DNA from: Plasmodiophora brassicae
Taxonomy: Eukaryota; Endomyxa: Phytomyxea; Phytomyxea; Plasmodiophorida
DNA length: 64,000 bases
Assembly: GCA_036867785.1 (NCBI GenBank)
Contig: CP145412.1
Coordinates: forward strand, 558,001 to 622,000
Reading direction: 5' to 3'
In this document: positions 20,601 through 30,730 of the stretch, in pieces
Position numbering within the stretch: position 1 is the stretch's first letter
Layout of the letters: each line of letters begins with the position of its first letter
Made by a program: the position numbers and the translations under genes
The notes under the pieces: model-generated
What the model was told of the DNA's origin: nothing
Databases searched by the model: none
What the model saw: only the letters and a program-made list of their open reading frames with translations

Positions 20601-20997
20601 CTCTCAGCTTTGTGACCTGATCCTGCAATTCTCAACGTTGCAGCAACGACTGCATGATGCCGCTCTGGAGGAAATCCATATAAGGTAACGCTCGCGTCCT
20701 GAAGAGACGGCATAAACGTTAAATGCGGGGCCGACATCCAGGGAAAGGTCTTCGAGACGAGGTTCTGCACTGTTTTCCCGTTTCGGTTCTCAGCTGGATC
20801 GGATTCAGGATGCCTACCGGTTTCAGTTGGCAAGTTTCATGAAGCTCGTCGAACCGTCAGACATGCGTTTTCTCGCCTTTCAGATGGATTTCAACGGGTT
20901 CTATGGCAACGTCGCCGAAGACGAGGAAGGCTATACCGCGAGAAGAACGGCGTTTGTTGACAGTCTGTTGGTCGATGACGGGGACAGCCGCCTCTAA
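17634..20997 (+). CDS. TUBGCP3: Gamma-tubulin complex component 3 (GCP3/Spc98 family)
   Basis: The start is the ATG of MADVTARLVSA. The first intron (GTAAGG...CCTAG, 52 nt) joins VRHLIASL to LARNRISTIAFDELFEKL. Family landmarks follow in order: DMFFILQGSDGDLVKFS, RVRKYTENPGADGRVQQALT, LTQYYRLIAVLEQ, KDPFGEFFIKEN, MIPLFVGPALAERILSLGKS, DFIQHLLDLLFDELS, LYRHHLNNILESALRATV, GDSGWEVFTLDYRID, MRSYLRMFNFIWRIKRIE, KYDVIECCWDRFVSSVQKA and FLAFQMDFNGFYG near the C-terminus. GCP3 with GCP2 and gamma-tubulin forms the nucleating complex at centrosomes or basal bodies. One intron (about 19546-19936) is far longer than its neighbours. A partial copy of the 5' end lies at 9353-9735. Confidence 0.93.
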
Positions 20998-21194
20998 TGT
21001 ACGATGCTGGAAATCATTGTTTATCGCCTGACCGGCATTCCGACGTTGGTCCCGGTATCTCAGGGCAAGCATTCGCTTCACAGATGCTCCTTGACCAAGA
21101 GCCCAACGAAGGCTGAGATGAAGCTCATCAATCGCTGAGACGTCAACTGCTGCGGCAACCTAGTACATAGACTGTGTTCAGGCATACCCCAGTG

Positions 21195-21587
21195 TCACCC
21201 GCCATCGGGACGCACCATTCGACTACCTTGCTGGCCAGTGTCAACGTGACGCAGAGGAGTCCATGCGCAATGCGATCTGTGACCTGTTGTGGCGAAAGCC
21301 CCAATCTGTCTACAGCCGTCGGTTAGCAGCATCGAGAGCCGAGATACCAGGTTCGTACTGCTTAGGGCGTAGGTCGTCATTGTGAACAACCATCCGGCAA
21401 TCTGTTGGAGACGCATTCTGACCGATGTCACGACACTGCTGGCCAGGACGCCTCTGACGACGCGTACCACCCAGACAGCAACAGCGGCGATCCGGCTGCC
21501 GTATCGCGCCCGATCCTCAAGGACCTGCATGGCGCTACAGTATAGAACGGATGCACTCACCGACAGCATTGTCAGCATCGCCTCCAT
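21195..21587 (-). CDS. Hypothetical hydrophobic protein
   Basis: A 130-aa open frame from an ATG, with moderately hydrophobic stretches (MLTMLSVSASVLYCS; IAAVAVWVVRVVRGVLASSV; GWLFTMTTYALSS). No family recognised. The frame lies in a 740-bp gap between GCP3 and the type I membrane protein gene. It may be a real small membrane protein or a GC-driven open frame; plus-strand frames here look no better. Confidence 0.25.
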   Translation of the reverse strand: MEAMLTMLSVSASVLYCSAMQVLEDRARYGSRIAAVAVWVVRVVRGVLASSVVTSVRMRLQQIAGWLFTMTTYALSSTNLVSRLSMLLTDGCRQIGAFATTGHRSHCAWTPLRHVDTGQQGSRMVRPDGG

Positions 21588-21735
21588 CCTCTTTATGAAC
21601 CCCTCTGGTCACCGAAGCGCGCGGTCGCGGGCTGTCAGGATCAATCCTTGCATTATACGTCCGGCTCCGGCAGCCAATGTGGCCCGATAGGGCAAGAACT
21701 GAGATTCGCGCATACTTTACTGTTACAGGGCGATT

Positions 21736-22604
21736 TCAAGATGACGACATCGGGACAGGTGCGAAACCGGGTTTCGTTACTGGACCTCGCGCTGACGTAC
21801 GGCCGCTGACGTAAGCGAGGAAGACGATGACCACGGTGGCAATCGCCGCGATGACCACCGCCGATATAGGCAGCAAGATTCGACCGCTGCTGTCGGCAAC
21901 GCGCTTTGGAGCATCTGCACGGGTGCCTGGCTCCGGTGCAGGATGATCGGTCTTCATTGGGGATAGTGGGTCCACCCAGTACTCTAGCTCCATGTTCATC
22001 ATCAGTGGTTTGCCACTGTGCAGAGTGACGATGAAGGGCTTGATGATGACGCAGAACGAGCGGTGCTCCCAGCGCAACGACCGCTGGACCAGGTCGAGAT
22101 CCTGGGCGTTCTTCAATAAAAACCCTGCACAGACGACGCCGGTTCAGCAAAGGTAGCGGGATCTGATGGGTGCCGTCATTACCAGTCCTCCCGGCAGACC
22201 CCATAACTGGTAACGGGAACCGTGGCATCTTGCTGTCATCGATCCACTGCGGATCTTTCCCGATGAACGCATTGCACAGTTCCGTGTGGAACAGCTCAGC
22301 CAGGGCATAGGTCCCCTGCCGATCCAGAGCCACATACCGCTCTATGGGCCAGGCTCGGAAATGAACGTGCACAACGGGGAGGGCATTCCGAAAATCGAAC
22401 GAGGGAAAGACCTGTGTGGAGCGCTTGCGTCAGTGTCCCAACACTAGCGCGAGTGCAGAGCCTGTGGTCCCGAACCAGTGTCCTGTTCGCCTGCATTTCC
22501 ACCATGAACGACCTGCGCCCAATGTAGTCAATGGCCCCGTATTTCGCCAGGCAGGGCGACGCCAGGCACGCCAATGCAATCCCGACCACGATCCCCTGCA
22601 CCAT
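21736..22604 (-). CDS. Type I membrane protein of unknown function
   Basis: The ATG at 22604 opens a clear signal peptide, MVQGIVVGIALACLASPCLA. Two short introns (one starting GTTCGG and ending CACAG, one starting GTAATG and ending TGCAG) keep frame: NRTLVFPSFDFRNALP and SAGRTGFLLKNAQDLD. A lumenal domain of about 150 residues is followed by a single membrane span (ILLPISAVVIAAIATVVIVF) and a short tail ending PVPMSSS. NRT is a potential glycosylation site. Topology: lumenal or extracellular N-domain, short cytosolic tail. I do not recognise the family. Confidence 0.6.
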
Positions 22605-23075
22605 ATTCGGTCTGCATCGGCCGATCCGAGCGCCATGTTCACCCGAGCGCAACGCATCACGGGATCGGCCTTCGGAACATTTCCATGGGACCGCAGATCG
22701 GGTTGGGCGATTCGAGCAGCATTACGCTTGAAATTGGTGTTGAGCACGCGCCCCGGCAATTCCCAGTACATTAGACCCACCGGAGGCCGTACGGCAGTGC
22801 AACAGGCTGTCGTCGAATCGGGTCGGTGCCTGGTCTCCCGAAAAAGGCGCCACACGAGAAAGGGGATCGCGTGACGTCCGCGGACTGGGGCCTCGGGCCT
22901 CGGGCTACCCAAAACGGCCACCTCTTCAGTCGGGCTGCCTATTCCGTTGAACGAACGAGCCGCCGGTTGTCTGCGGCCGTGGTGTGTCCGTGACTCGCGA
23001 AGCGCTGACCCGTCATACAGGCCGCTGCTGTGTATACGCGTCACTGGCTAGGCGGCGACAACAGAGACAGCAATC
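22605..23075. other. Intergenic region; nothing recognised
   Basis: About 470 bp between the divergent membrane-protein gene and a small plus-strand ORF. Overlapping open frames on both strands show no family resemblance. Confidence 0.45.
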
Positions 23076-23309
23076 ATGCCCGGTGCCGACCTCCTATCTC
23101 GGTACTTCGAAGCGTTCGAGGGCACCCGCTGGACGCCTTCCCTGGACGACATCGCCAACCTGCGACATCACGGCGAACCCTATCCCGGTGCCGCTAAGGA
23201 GGCGCCGCCGGCCCGCCGCCCCGCCCCAGGCAGTGAGCCGATACGACGCAAGGACCCCGCCGCTGAACCGGCGCCATCCAATCCTGGATCGCGACACCAT
23301 TCGTCCTGA
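23076..23309 (+). CDS. Possible small protein (77 aa)
   Basis: ATG-initiated frame MPGADLLSRYFEAFEGTRWT, with a helical N-terminus and a Pro/Ala/Arg-rich C-terminus, ending TGA. It is followed within about 50 bp by AATAAA-like sequence (gaataaacataa), a plausible poly(A) signal, and then by the PWWP gene. No family recognised; it could also be 5' sequence of the neighbour. Confidence 0.35.
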   Translation: MPGADLLSRYFEAFEGTRWTPSLDDIANLRHHGEPYPGAAKEAPPARRPAPGSEPIRRKDPAAEPAPSNPGSRHHSS

Positions 23310-23378
23310 TTTTACGTTTCTCTCGTTGGGTGTTTCGAATAAACATAATTTTATAGGGCCATTCCGAGTCAGTGTGAG

Positions 23379-24305
23379 ATGTCGGGACTCGTGGGTGCAG
23401 TCGACAGTATGGCGTCGGCGCCGAGCGCGACAGCCACGCGCAGTCCGTCCAGTGCTGGCGAGGTCGAGATGGACGTCGACCACGAGCCCGTCCAGGCTCA
23501 CATGAGCATGACCGAGGTGCTGCGTCGTCCCATGCCGGTGTCTGCGACGACGACGACGACGGCGGAGGCGGAGGCGGAGGCGGCGCCGGGTGGTGAGCCC
23601 TCCGTCCAGACCGAGGAGGAGCGCCCTGGGTTCATCCAGGACGGACTTCCTGATGGCCTCGATTTCGGATCATTGATATTCTTCAAGCTGAAGGGGCAGG
23701 CGTATTGGCCAGGACGGGTGATTCCTTCCCCGACCTGTGTGTTCTAAGCTTGCTCTCTAACCGTACGTCGTTTCAGATTTCTGGGAAGCATATCGCCTCG
23801 CCGGACATTGTCGCTACGTTCACTGGCCGCGGCATCCTTGTGTTCAGCTTCGGGAACCACGACTACGAAATGGTGCAGAAGTATGCGTACAACGTGTATT
23901 CCGTCGGCGCTGACAAGGCCATTGAACAACCCGGGTGTAGGGACGCCATCATGCCGTACCAAGAGTACCTGGACAAATGCCAGAGGCCTAAGCGCACGTG
24001 GAGTAAAGCGTTCCGCCATGCAATGAGGGAAGCGCAGATGATCGAAAGTGGCGAGCTCGTTATCGACGAATCGACACTAATTCTGGTCGGTATTTGTGAT
24101 GGCGTTGACGAATGCTGACTGACAGGAATCGGCGCTGTAGGACGACACAGAACCACAGACCGGCAAGCGCAGTCGTTCGTCCCTGAGCGCGCTGGATAAC
24201 GAAGAAACGGTTCGCTTGCGGAAGTCGCTGTTCAGAAGAAAGATCCTGCGATCACTTGGGCTGTTTCCACCCGAGGTCCTTATGACAGATTATGGGATGG
24301 CCTGA
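23379..24305 (+). CDS. PWWP-domain protein
   Basis: The model joins 23379-23717, 23777-24085 and 24141-24305 (270 aa). The N-terminal ~90 residues are acidic and low-complexity. The PWWP domain begins FGSLIFFKLKGQAYWPGR (the variant AYWPGR motif) and, after intron 1, continues with VATFTGRGILVFSFGNHDYE and VQKYAYNVY. Intron 2 uses the TAG just before GACGACAC; an earlier AG would give a premature stop. The C-terminus is basic (KSLFRRKILRSLGLFPPEV). PWWP domains bind methylated histone H3 (often K36) and DNA in the nucleus. Only about 60 bp separate it from the convergent OGFOD1 gene. Confidence 0.75.
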
Positions 24306-24363
24306 TGGTGTCGCTAAATATCGTCGCTTGGTTACTACTGCCATTGCTATCATCGCCTGACAT

Positions 24364-25995
24364 TTATTGACCGTCGTCAATATCAACAATGTCGTCAATG
24401 TCGCACGTGAGGTCGATGTCAACGCGGGGTTCTGCCATTTGATGGTTGACGTATTTGACGAACCTCATTGTGCCGGGTTCGGCCCGCAGAACGACCGTTA
24501 ATGCGTTACGGGCAGGGCTGATCACAGCAAGCGGCTCTTCAGCTTCCTCGTCGACGTAAATCACCGCACCCGACTCGTTCTCTTCGTCACCTTGCGAAAG
24601 GCAAAGGCAGACGTCCAACGAGATGCGCTGAGCGTCCGGATCGTTGTCGAACGCCAACGAGTAATGGCCAGCCGCGAACCGGCGAATAATTGATGACGTG
24701 CTGGTAATGTGGACAGCATTGCCCGTCAGGACCTGCAGCAGCTTGATCATCGCTGGGCTTTGCATCATGGCGCGCGTCTCGGTCAGAGCATTAGACGTCG
24801 GGTAGCTTGAAAACGCCTACGAGCCTACATCAGATACGTGTACATGGGCAGCGGCGGGCAAACAGCAGTGCCGACCTCGAAACATCGCTCGTTGTACGGT
24901 CCGACAGTGACCCATTGGTCTTTGCTCACTGCGGGCAGATCACGAAGAATGGCATCCAAACGCTGGCTGCTCAGGAATCCGGACAGCTCGATCTACAAAT
25001 GTCTATTGGTTGATACCATGAAGAATGCAAACGCCACAGGTCACATACCATCGACTCATCTTCGAACTGCTTTGCAACTTGGTGCTGGGTCTTGGAAGTC
25101 AGATACGGTTTCGCAATGAATCCAGATAGATACGACAGGTCGGCGTCTGTTAACTTGGAGCCCAATGGGACGTCGCAGGCGATGCTGTCGATACAGCTGG
25201 ACAAGACCGGGTTCGGAGCCGGTGCTGGGCAACGCTCTGGACGCTTGACCGGTGCACCGTGGAACCACCCGCCAATGGACAGGCGATGCTTGTTGTCGGA
25301 AAGCACTTCAGCAACCTGGTGGAAAGAAACCTGGGACACCTCGAAGAAGACGAAGGAGTTTCGACAAGGCGTGATGCGTTTGTCAATTCGATCAGGTTTG
25401 CCGTTGGCATTGACAGTGAATAGATCCAGGGAGCCACCGTCCTCCTCGCTCCAATCTTGAGGGACAAGGTACATGATGAAGGCAACACGCCGACCTAGCA
25501 GTTCGTCATCGTGAGCAAGAAGAACGTCTGTTGACCTGTACAGAGACGACGTGACTGCCCAGTAACAGTGGGCATCAGATGCAGATCCAGGACGGGACAG
25601 TCACGGGCATACGGTCAATGTTATCGCTGAGCTCGATGCCAGTCACGGCGGTGAGAGCAGCACGAAACTCGGGACTGTACAGCTCCTTGACGATTGCTTT
25701 AACGGCACGGCTGTCACATTGTGCCAAATCACCTGACTGGTGAAAAGAGAACAAGTCATTCGCCTTTTCATAGAAGGTCTCCTCCATGAGCTCCTCCTAA
25801 ACACGATTCGTTAGGTAATCGGACTACCAAGTGCACGACAGTCTGAGCAACCTGAATCTGGTCGAGCTTCTTCCCATCACGGACAAAGTCCTGGATGATC
25901 ATGTGTGGGAACGGTTTGCCATCGGCGAACTCGCGTCGCGACACATCGACTTGGTCGGACGTGGCCCAGTCCAACCGCAACAAGGATCCCTTCAT
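24364..25995 (-). CDS. OGFOD1: Prolyl hydroxylase of the OGFOD1/Tpa1/Ofd1 family
   Basis: Starts MKGSLLRLDWATSDQ at 25995. The N-terminal part has DGKPFPHMIIQDFVRDGKKL and EKANDLFSFHQSGDLAQ. The catalytic Fe(II)/2-oxoglutarate domain carries the HxD pair in LLAHDDELLGRRVAF, then MYLVPQDWSEEDGGSLDLF, the distal His in VSFHQVAEVL and the Arg of HRLSIGGWFHG. The second, degenerate OGFOD-type domain follows after two or three introns (SKLTDADLSYLSGFI; MMQSPAMIKLLQVLTGNAVH). The end is acidic (CDIDDIVDIDDGQ). In yeast and animals this enzyme hydroxylates a proline of ribosomal protein S23 (uS12) and affects translation accuracy. All metal and cosubstrate ligands I can check are present. Confidence 0.9.
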
Positions 25996-26335
25996 GCTTG
26001 CTTGAGCGCCACCGAGGATCCGCCACGGACTCCGCGGCGGAGTTCAGCCGTCGCTCCAGCAACCCCCTGTGCCAGTAGAATAGGTATCCCCAGGCCAAAG
26101 ACTCGTTTGGTGGGTATTCCACCGACGCCATGGATAAACGTGTGAAAGCATACTCATCGTATTGGAGGTCTAACGCAGAACGTTCCCGCACTCTACAAAG
26201 GGAAGTGGATCCTTTGCGGTCGGCTAAGTACGGTGGGCGGCATGGGGCCATGTCTGCACTCTGGATTGGCGTCAGAAAAATTAGGGGATCGCACATTTTT
26301 GTCGGCACCAGGGTACCGCCCAATCGGCTCGCTTA
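25996..26335. promoter_or_regulatory. Divergent upstream region of OGFOD1 and the DUF924 gene
   Basis: 340 bp between two outward-facing start codons. No specific motif identified. Confidence 0.4.
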
Positions 26336-27060
26336 ATGGCGGCAAAGGCGGCAGGACTGGCGCTTCGTGCCGAGCTGATTGAGCTTTGGTTCGGGGATGT
26401 TCGGCGTGCAGGATATTCCGCGCAATCGCTTATGAAGGCGAGCTCGTTGTGGTTCGGCGTGGGGCAGTCGAAAGCGGAAACGGCTGCCTTCGACAAGGAG
26501 ATGGCGACCCGATTCGGTCCCAGTCTGGCAGATGCAGCCGCAGGGCTCCTGGACGGCCCAGTGTGGACGAAGGACCCCGAGGGCGTTCTTGCCTTTTGTA
26601 TTCTATGCGACCAACTGTCCAGGAACATTCACCGCGGCAAAGCGGACGCGTTCGCCCTGGATGCCAAAGTTGTCGAACGGGTGCGCTCGGCCATCAACGA
26701 GCGCTTGCACACCCGACTCCACGTTGTCGAGCGCGCTTTTGTATTCTTACCGTTAGAGCATTCGGAACAGATCGCCGATCATATGTTGGCCGAGCAATTG
26801 CTCAAGGAGGCCGATCAGACTCCCGATTTGCCCGATCACCTTCACACCTATATCGGCAATGTTGCCAAGTTTCTAGATAGTCACACCGAGGTTCGCCTCG
26901 TATATGTATTGCGGTACCTGCGGTGCTCTGGCGTTTCTTAGGTTCGTTACAGGTCATCAAGCGGTTCGGCCGATATCCGCATCGCAACCGAACACTTGGT
27001 CGGCAATCGACGCCGGATGAGCTCGAATACTTAAAGACGGCGAGCGGATGGGGACAGTAG
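26336..27060 (+). CDS. DUF924 family protein
   Basis: The model joins 26336-26890 and 26953-27060 and gives 220 aa. Early features are ELIELWFGDVRR and SSLWFGVGQSKAETAAFDKE; then GVLAFCILCDQLSRNIHRGK, FALDAKVVERV, ERAFVFLPLEHSEQIADHM and, across the intron, KRFGRYPHRNRTLGRQSTPD and ELEYL. These are the conserved blocks of DUF924, a helical family common in bacteria, fungi and plants with no firmly assigned reaction. The intron removes a stretch that would otherwise end the protein early. Two in-frame introns-worth of evidence is lacking, so a bacterial origin is not claimed. Confidence 0.88.
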
Positions 27061-27389
27061 GCACGTCTCCCCAGTAAACTATGTACTTCTTTGATGGAAC
27101 GCGGTGGCAATGCATGAATAGGACAGGCGGGCTCCATACCGTATATATATGGATTCGATCTCTCGCTGATTACGGTTGGGCGTGTTGGATCGACGGCCAG
27201 GCACATCTGTCGAGCGTCCATCAGAGAGGCGCTGATCTGCAACCGGGGAGGGACGCCCGCCTGGGGTTGTGATCATTACTGGCTTCGCCGACGTACAACG
27301 AAAGGTCCCCGTTATGTCACGGGCGTCACGGGCCGTGACTCATTGCTCGTCGACGTCGTCGACGACGTTGCCTGAAGATATCTGTCTGG
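27061..27389. other. Intergenic region; nothing recognised
   Basis: About 330 bp between the DUF924 gene and the tyrosinase-like gene; presumably the promoter of the latter. Confidence 0.4.
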
Positions 27390-29506
27390 ATGGCATATTC
27401 GTTCCAGCCTCTTATAAGAGAGATGGGCCTGCAGGACGCGTATTGTGTCGTTATTATTGTCGCGGCTGCCTGCTTGGCAGCGGTCAGCATGGCCAATGGA
27501 GACGGTGTACACCGCCAACGAAGGAACATTGAATCGATGACGGTCGATGAGCTGGGCGCGTACCGCGACGCCGTTCGCAGGGTGATGCCGTCCAGCAAAT
27601 TCCAGAGCCTTGTCGCCCAGTACTGCTCGCCAACGGCCGCTGGTAGGTCGTCCTGTCAACGTGGCACACCCGCGTTCCTGCCCTGGCAACGCGCTTTCCT
27701 CGCAGCCCTTGAACAGGTATAGGTCGCTTGTCGATGCTACCATGATATGACCTCATTCAGCGGTGGACCCACAGGCGCTGGGGTGCCCGATCCCCTACTG
27801 GAACGGGCGCAAGGCGACGATACCGGCGGCGTTCACCGACGAATCCTACAGGGATCGTCACGCGGGGAACCTCGTGGCGAACCCGCTCCATGGACCTGGG
27901 AAGCGGGTCCCGATGCCAGAAGGCGCCCCCATCGACCTATGTGAGAAGGAGAACCTGGCGCTGTATGGCTCGAACGACGTCGTCGACATGGGCGTCGCTC
28001 TCCAGGACATGCAATTCTCGGCAACGTACGCACCGTTGCCACGTGGTCGGTGGTGCCCGCACCCTGATGACGGTTGCCATGGACAGGAGCGGCGTCGCGT
28101 ATGGCGTCGCGCTGGATGCAGTGGCCCGCGACCCGCTGACCTGGAGCGTGATGATGAACACGGATCGTCGCTGGCTGCAATGGCAGCTCCTGCACGATAA
28201 CGCGCAGGACGACGACGTTTGCCAGCGCGTGGCGTCATTCACGATTGGCGACCAGCAGGTCCCCTGTTCTGATGTCGTCCGCAACTGGTCAGGGTGGACG
28301 GCGGGTCACGATGAAGCTGTCCGGAAGTGGACATCGGCGTTGCAACGCGTCGTTCAGCGTCGCGAGAGCGTGAACGGGACAATGGGGTTTCGCGCCCTGG
28401 AATTCGAGGCCGAGATCGCGTCGCCTGCGCTGGTCATGTCGCGCGCCAACCAGGACGTCAGCGGGCCGATCGCGGACAACATCCTGATCAGCGACGGCGT
28501 CACCGTGTTGCCACCGGATCCCAGGCTCACGATCCCGCCTGCGCCGCAACCCGACAACGCGACCCGGTCGCCGCCATCGAGGAACTCGTCGTTGGCGGTG
28601 CCGGCGTCGCAGCCCGTACCGGCGCCCAGATCAACGCCACAACCGACGATGCGTTTGACCAGCGATAACGGGGCCGCAGAGATGGTGTTGGCCGGGGAAG
28701 GTCTGTCGCCGTTGTTGCCGGGGTCACCCGAAGCGCGTCGAACGCTTCCGCCATTGGTGCCAGGTGGTCGCCTGACGTTGCCCGCAGCGTCCAACCAATC
28801 GCAGGACCCGACAGCGCCGCTGACGTTCGCACCCACGCCTCAGCCGACCCCGATGCCGTCGCTAAAGGTCCCGCACCTGCTCGTGTCCAGGACGTCGGCG
28901 ACGTTGAGCGGTGCCAAGACACCGTCGGCACTGGTGGTGGCGTTAGCACCGAATACGACCCTGAAGACGAACGAGTACACGATCACTAATGCGGCACCGA
29001 CACCGCGACCAACGCCTGCACCGACGCCTGCGCCGACGCCAGCACCGACGCCTGCACCGACGCCTGCACCAACGCCATCGCCGACGCCCGCGCGTCCTCC
29101 GAGTCCACCTGTGGCCGTCCTTCAGAGGCGGAACACGTCTGTCCTGGAGCCGTTGTTCCCAACATCGGACTCGCAGCCAGGTCCCGTTACGGATCGGCTG
29201 ATACTGACGATTCATGCACTGGAGTCCACCGTTGACTCGTGTATCCTGGAGACGGTCTACAACAACAGAGTTGTCGGTCGGACCGCCATGCCAGGGACGG
29301 GGCGCTGCCCTGCCTTCGCCATGGACCGCCACGTCGACCTGACCCGGGCGTGGTACAAACTCGGCATGGATCGTCAGGAACGCGACCGCTCAATGGCGGA
29401 CCTCGCGGGCGCCCTCCAGTTCCGATTAACCTGCACCATCAGCGGCGCGGACGTCCCGTGCCCCATTGGCGGCCTTAACAAGACGCTCAAGTGGATGTGC
29501 TTCTAG
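27390..29506 (+). CDS. Secreted tyrosinase-fold protein lacking copper-ligand histidines
   Basis: Exons end at 27716, span 27775-28025 and restart at 28087 (introns 58 and 61 nt, in frame). Starting at the ATG at 27426 gives 653 aa with signal sequence VVIIVAAACLAAVSMA; an ATG at 27390 adds 12 residues. Tyrosinase landmarks are TVDELGAYRDAVRRV, AFLPWQRAFLAALEQ (normally FLPWHR), CPIPYWNGR (normally PYWDW), and DPLTWSVMMNTDRRWLQWQ (normally DPxFxxHHxxxDRxWxxWQ). At each recognisable CuA and CuB site the histidine is Gln or Met, and the usual HNxxH is SGVAY. The fold may persist, but binuclear copper chemistry should not. A long Pro/Thr tail with APTP repeats leads to a Cys-containing C-terminal module (SCILETVYNN; RLTCTISGADVPCP). 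Probably exported. Confidence 0.75.
28994..29090 (+). repeat. Coding tandem repeat (APTP units)
   Basis: About eight 12-bp units of the type acgcctgcaccg inside the tyrosinase-like gene, encoding TPAP repeats. Likely a mucin-like linker, prone to length variation. Confidence 0.85.
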
Positions 29507-29718
29507 AGCCCCCGCCATTGATAAAATCCGAATTCCTGCCTCGTTAACAGGTTTCAGGAGGGTATGAATACTCTTCGGGAGCCAGTTGCCGCTGCTTCCC
29601 GAACGCCCAAAAGAGGGCCAACGTTTAGGTGCGATTTTGGCAGCGCAGGATTCTGGATGTCCAATTGGGCCGTGATGTTTTTTGGGGGACAATTGTTTGA
29701 AGGCGGGCGGGGGTCGAC

Positions 29719-30478
29719 ATGGGTGACATCGTCCTCGGATTGGTGGGCGCCGACTACGTGCTGCTCGCGGCCGACTGCTCAGTGGCCAGGTCGATTGTCA
29801 GGTATCAGGATACGGAGGACAAGGTATGCTGGGGGGGCGCTCGGCCGTCGTGGCTCCATGCGGGCGCCTGACGTGGCGATCGTGCGCAGATCTACCCGCT
29901 GGGCGACAGCTCGGCTGCGACCAGACAGATCATGGCCTGCGCGGGACCGACCAGCGATAGGACGAACTTCTGCGAATACGTTCAGCGTAATGTCCAGCTC
30001 TACACGCTGCAGGCTGGCACGCCGCTGACGACTAAGGCGGTCGCCAATTTCGCCCGGTAAGGTTGACATTGCGTCGTCGTGGTCAATCTCCGTTGCAAAT
30101 GTTCCACAATTCGACATCCGATATTCGTGGGCTGACCGTACGTAATGCAGCAACGAGTTGGCGGTTGCTCTGCGAAAGGGCCCATTCCAGACGAATATCC
30201 TGCTGGGCGGCTATGACGACAACAAGGGCCCGTCCCTGTACTTCATGGACTACATGGCATCGTTGCACGCGGTCGACAAGGGCGCGCACGGGTACGGCGG
30301 GTACTTCACGCTCGGCCTCCTGGATCGGGAGTACAAGAAGAACATGACGCTCGACGAGGGCATCAAGCTTCTCAAGCAGTGCATCGCCGAACTCGACGCG
30401 CGGTTCCTGCTAAACATGCCGCGTTTCATCGGCAAGGTCGTCGACAAGACCGGCGTCCGCACTGTCAGCCTGGAATGA
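29719..30478 (+). CDS. PSMB2: 20S proteasome subunit beta type 2 (beta-4)
   Basis: The model joins 29719-29823, 29890-30056 and 30151-30478 and gives 199 aa, a normal length. Starts MGDIVLGLVGADYVLLAAD, without propeptide and without the catalytic N-terminal threonine, as expected for the inactive beta-4 subunit. Further blocks: FCEYVQRNVQLYTLQAG, VANFARNELAVALR, TNILLGGYDDNKGPSLYFMD, AHGYGGYFTLGLLDREY and LLKQCIAELDARFLLNMP. It belongs to the outer beta-ring structure of the core particle, in cytosol and nucleus. A housekeeping gene, useful for phylogenetic placement of the organism. Confidence 0.94.
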
Positions 30479-30730
30479 GCGCTCTCACCAACCATATAAG
30501 CACGCCGTCTCTCTGACTGGAACCCCGTTCGTCCGCGCCACTCGCCTGCCCCTGCCTGGGCAACGTGTAGACTAGTCGCCGCCTGTACGGGTGCACGCCC
30601 ATCGTGTTCTGTAGAGTCGCAGCGCCCGCCGGTGTCGCCATAACCGTCGAGGTGCGGCCAGCGCGGTCTCCGAGGATCGTTGGCAGTAGGGTCGATGCTG
30701 TGGGCGAAGCGGTCGGACCGGTGCGGATCA

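Noticed and set aside
20330-20833. 167-aa minus-strand frame over the 3' part of GCP3
   Set aside because: Antisense to conserved GCP3 exons; no family resemblance.
24305-24366. Short frame MVSLNIVAWLLLPLLSS similar to the start of the frame in the GCP3 intron (QVVAWILLP)
   Set aside because: Only about 20 codons, overlaps the PWWP stop codon and the 3' end of OGFOD1; the likeness is short and hydrophobic, so probably chance.
26336-27060. Recent horizontal transfer of the DUF924 gene from bacteria
   Set aside because: The family is also widespread in eukaryotes and this copy has a typical local intron and composition.
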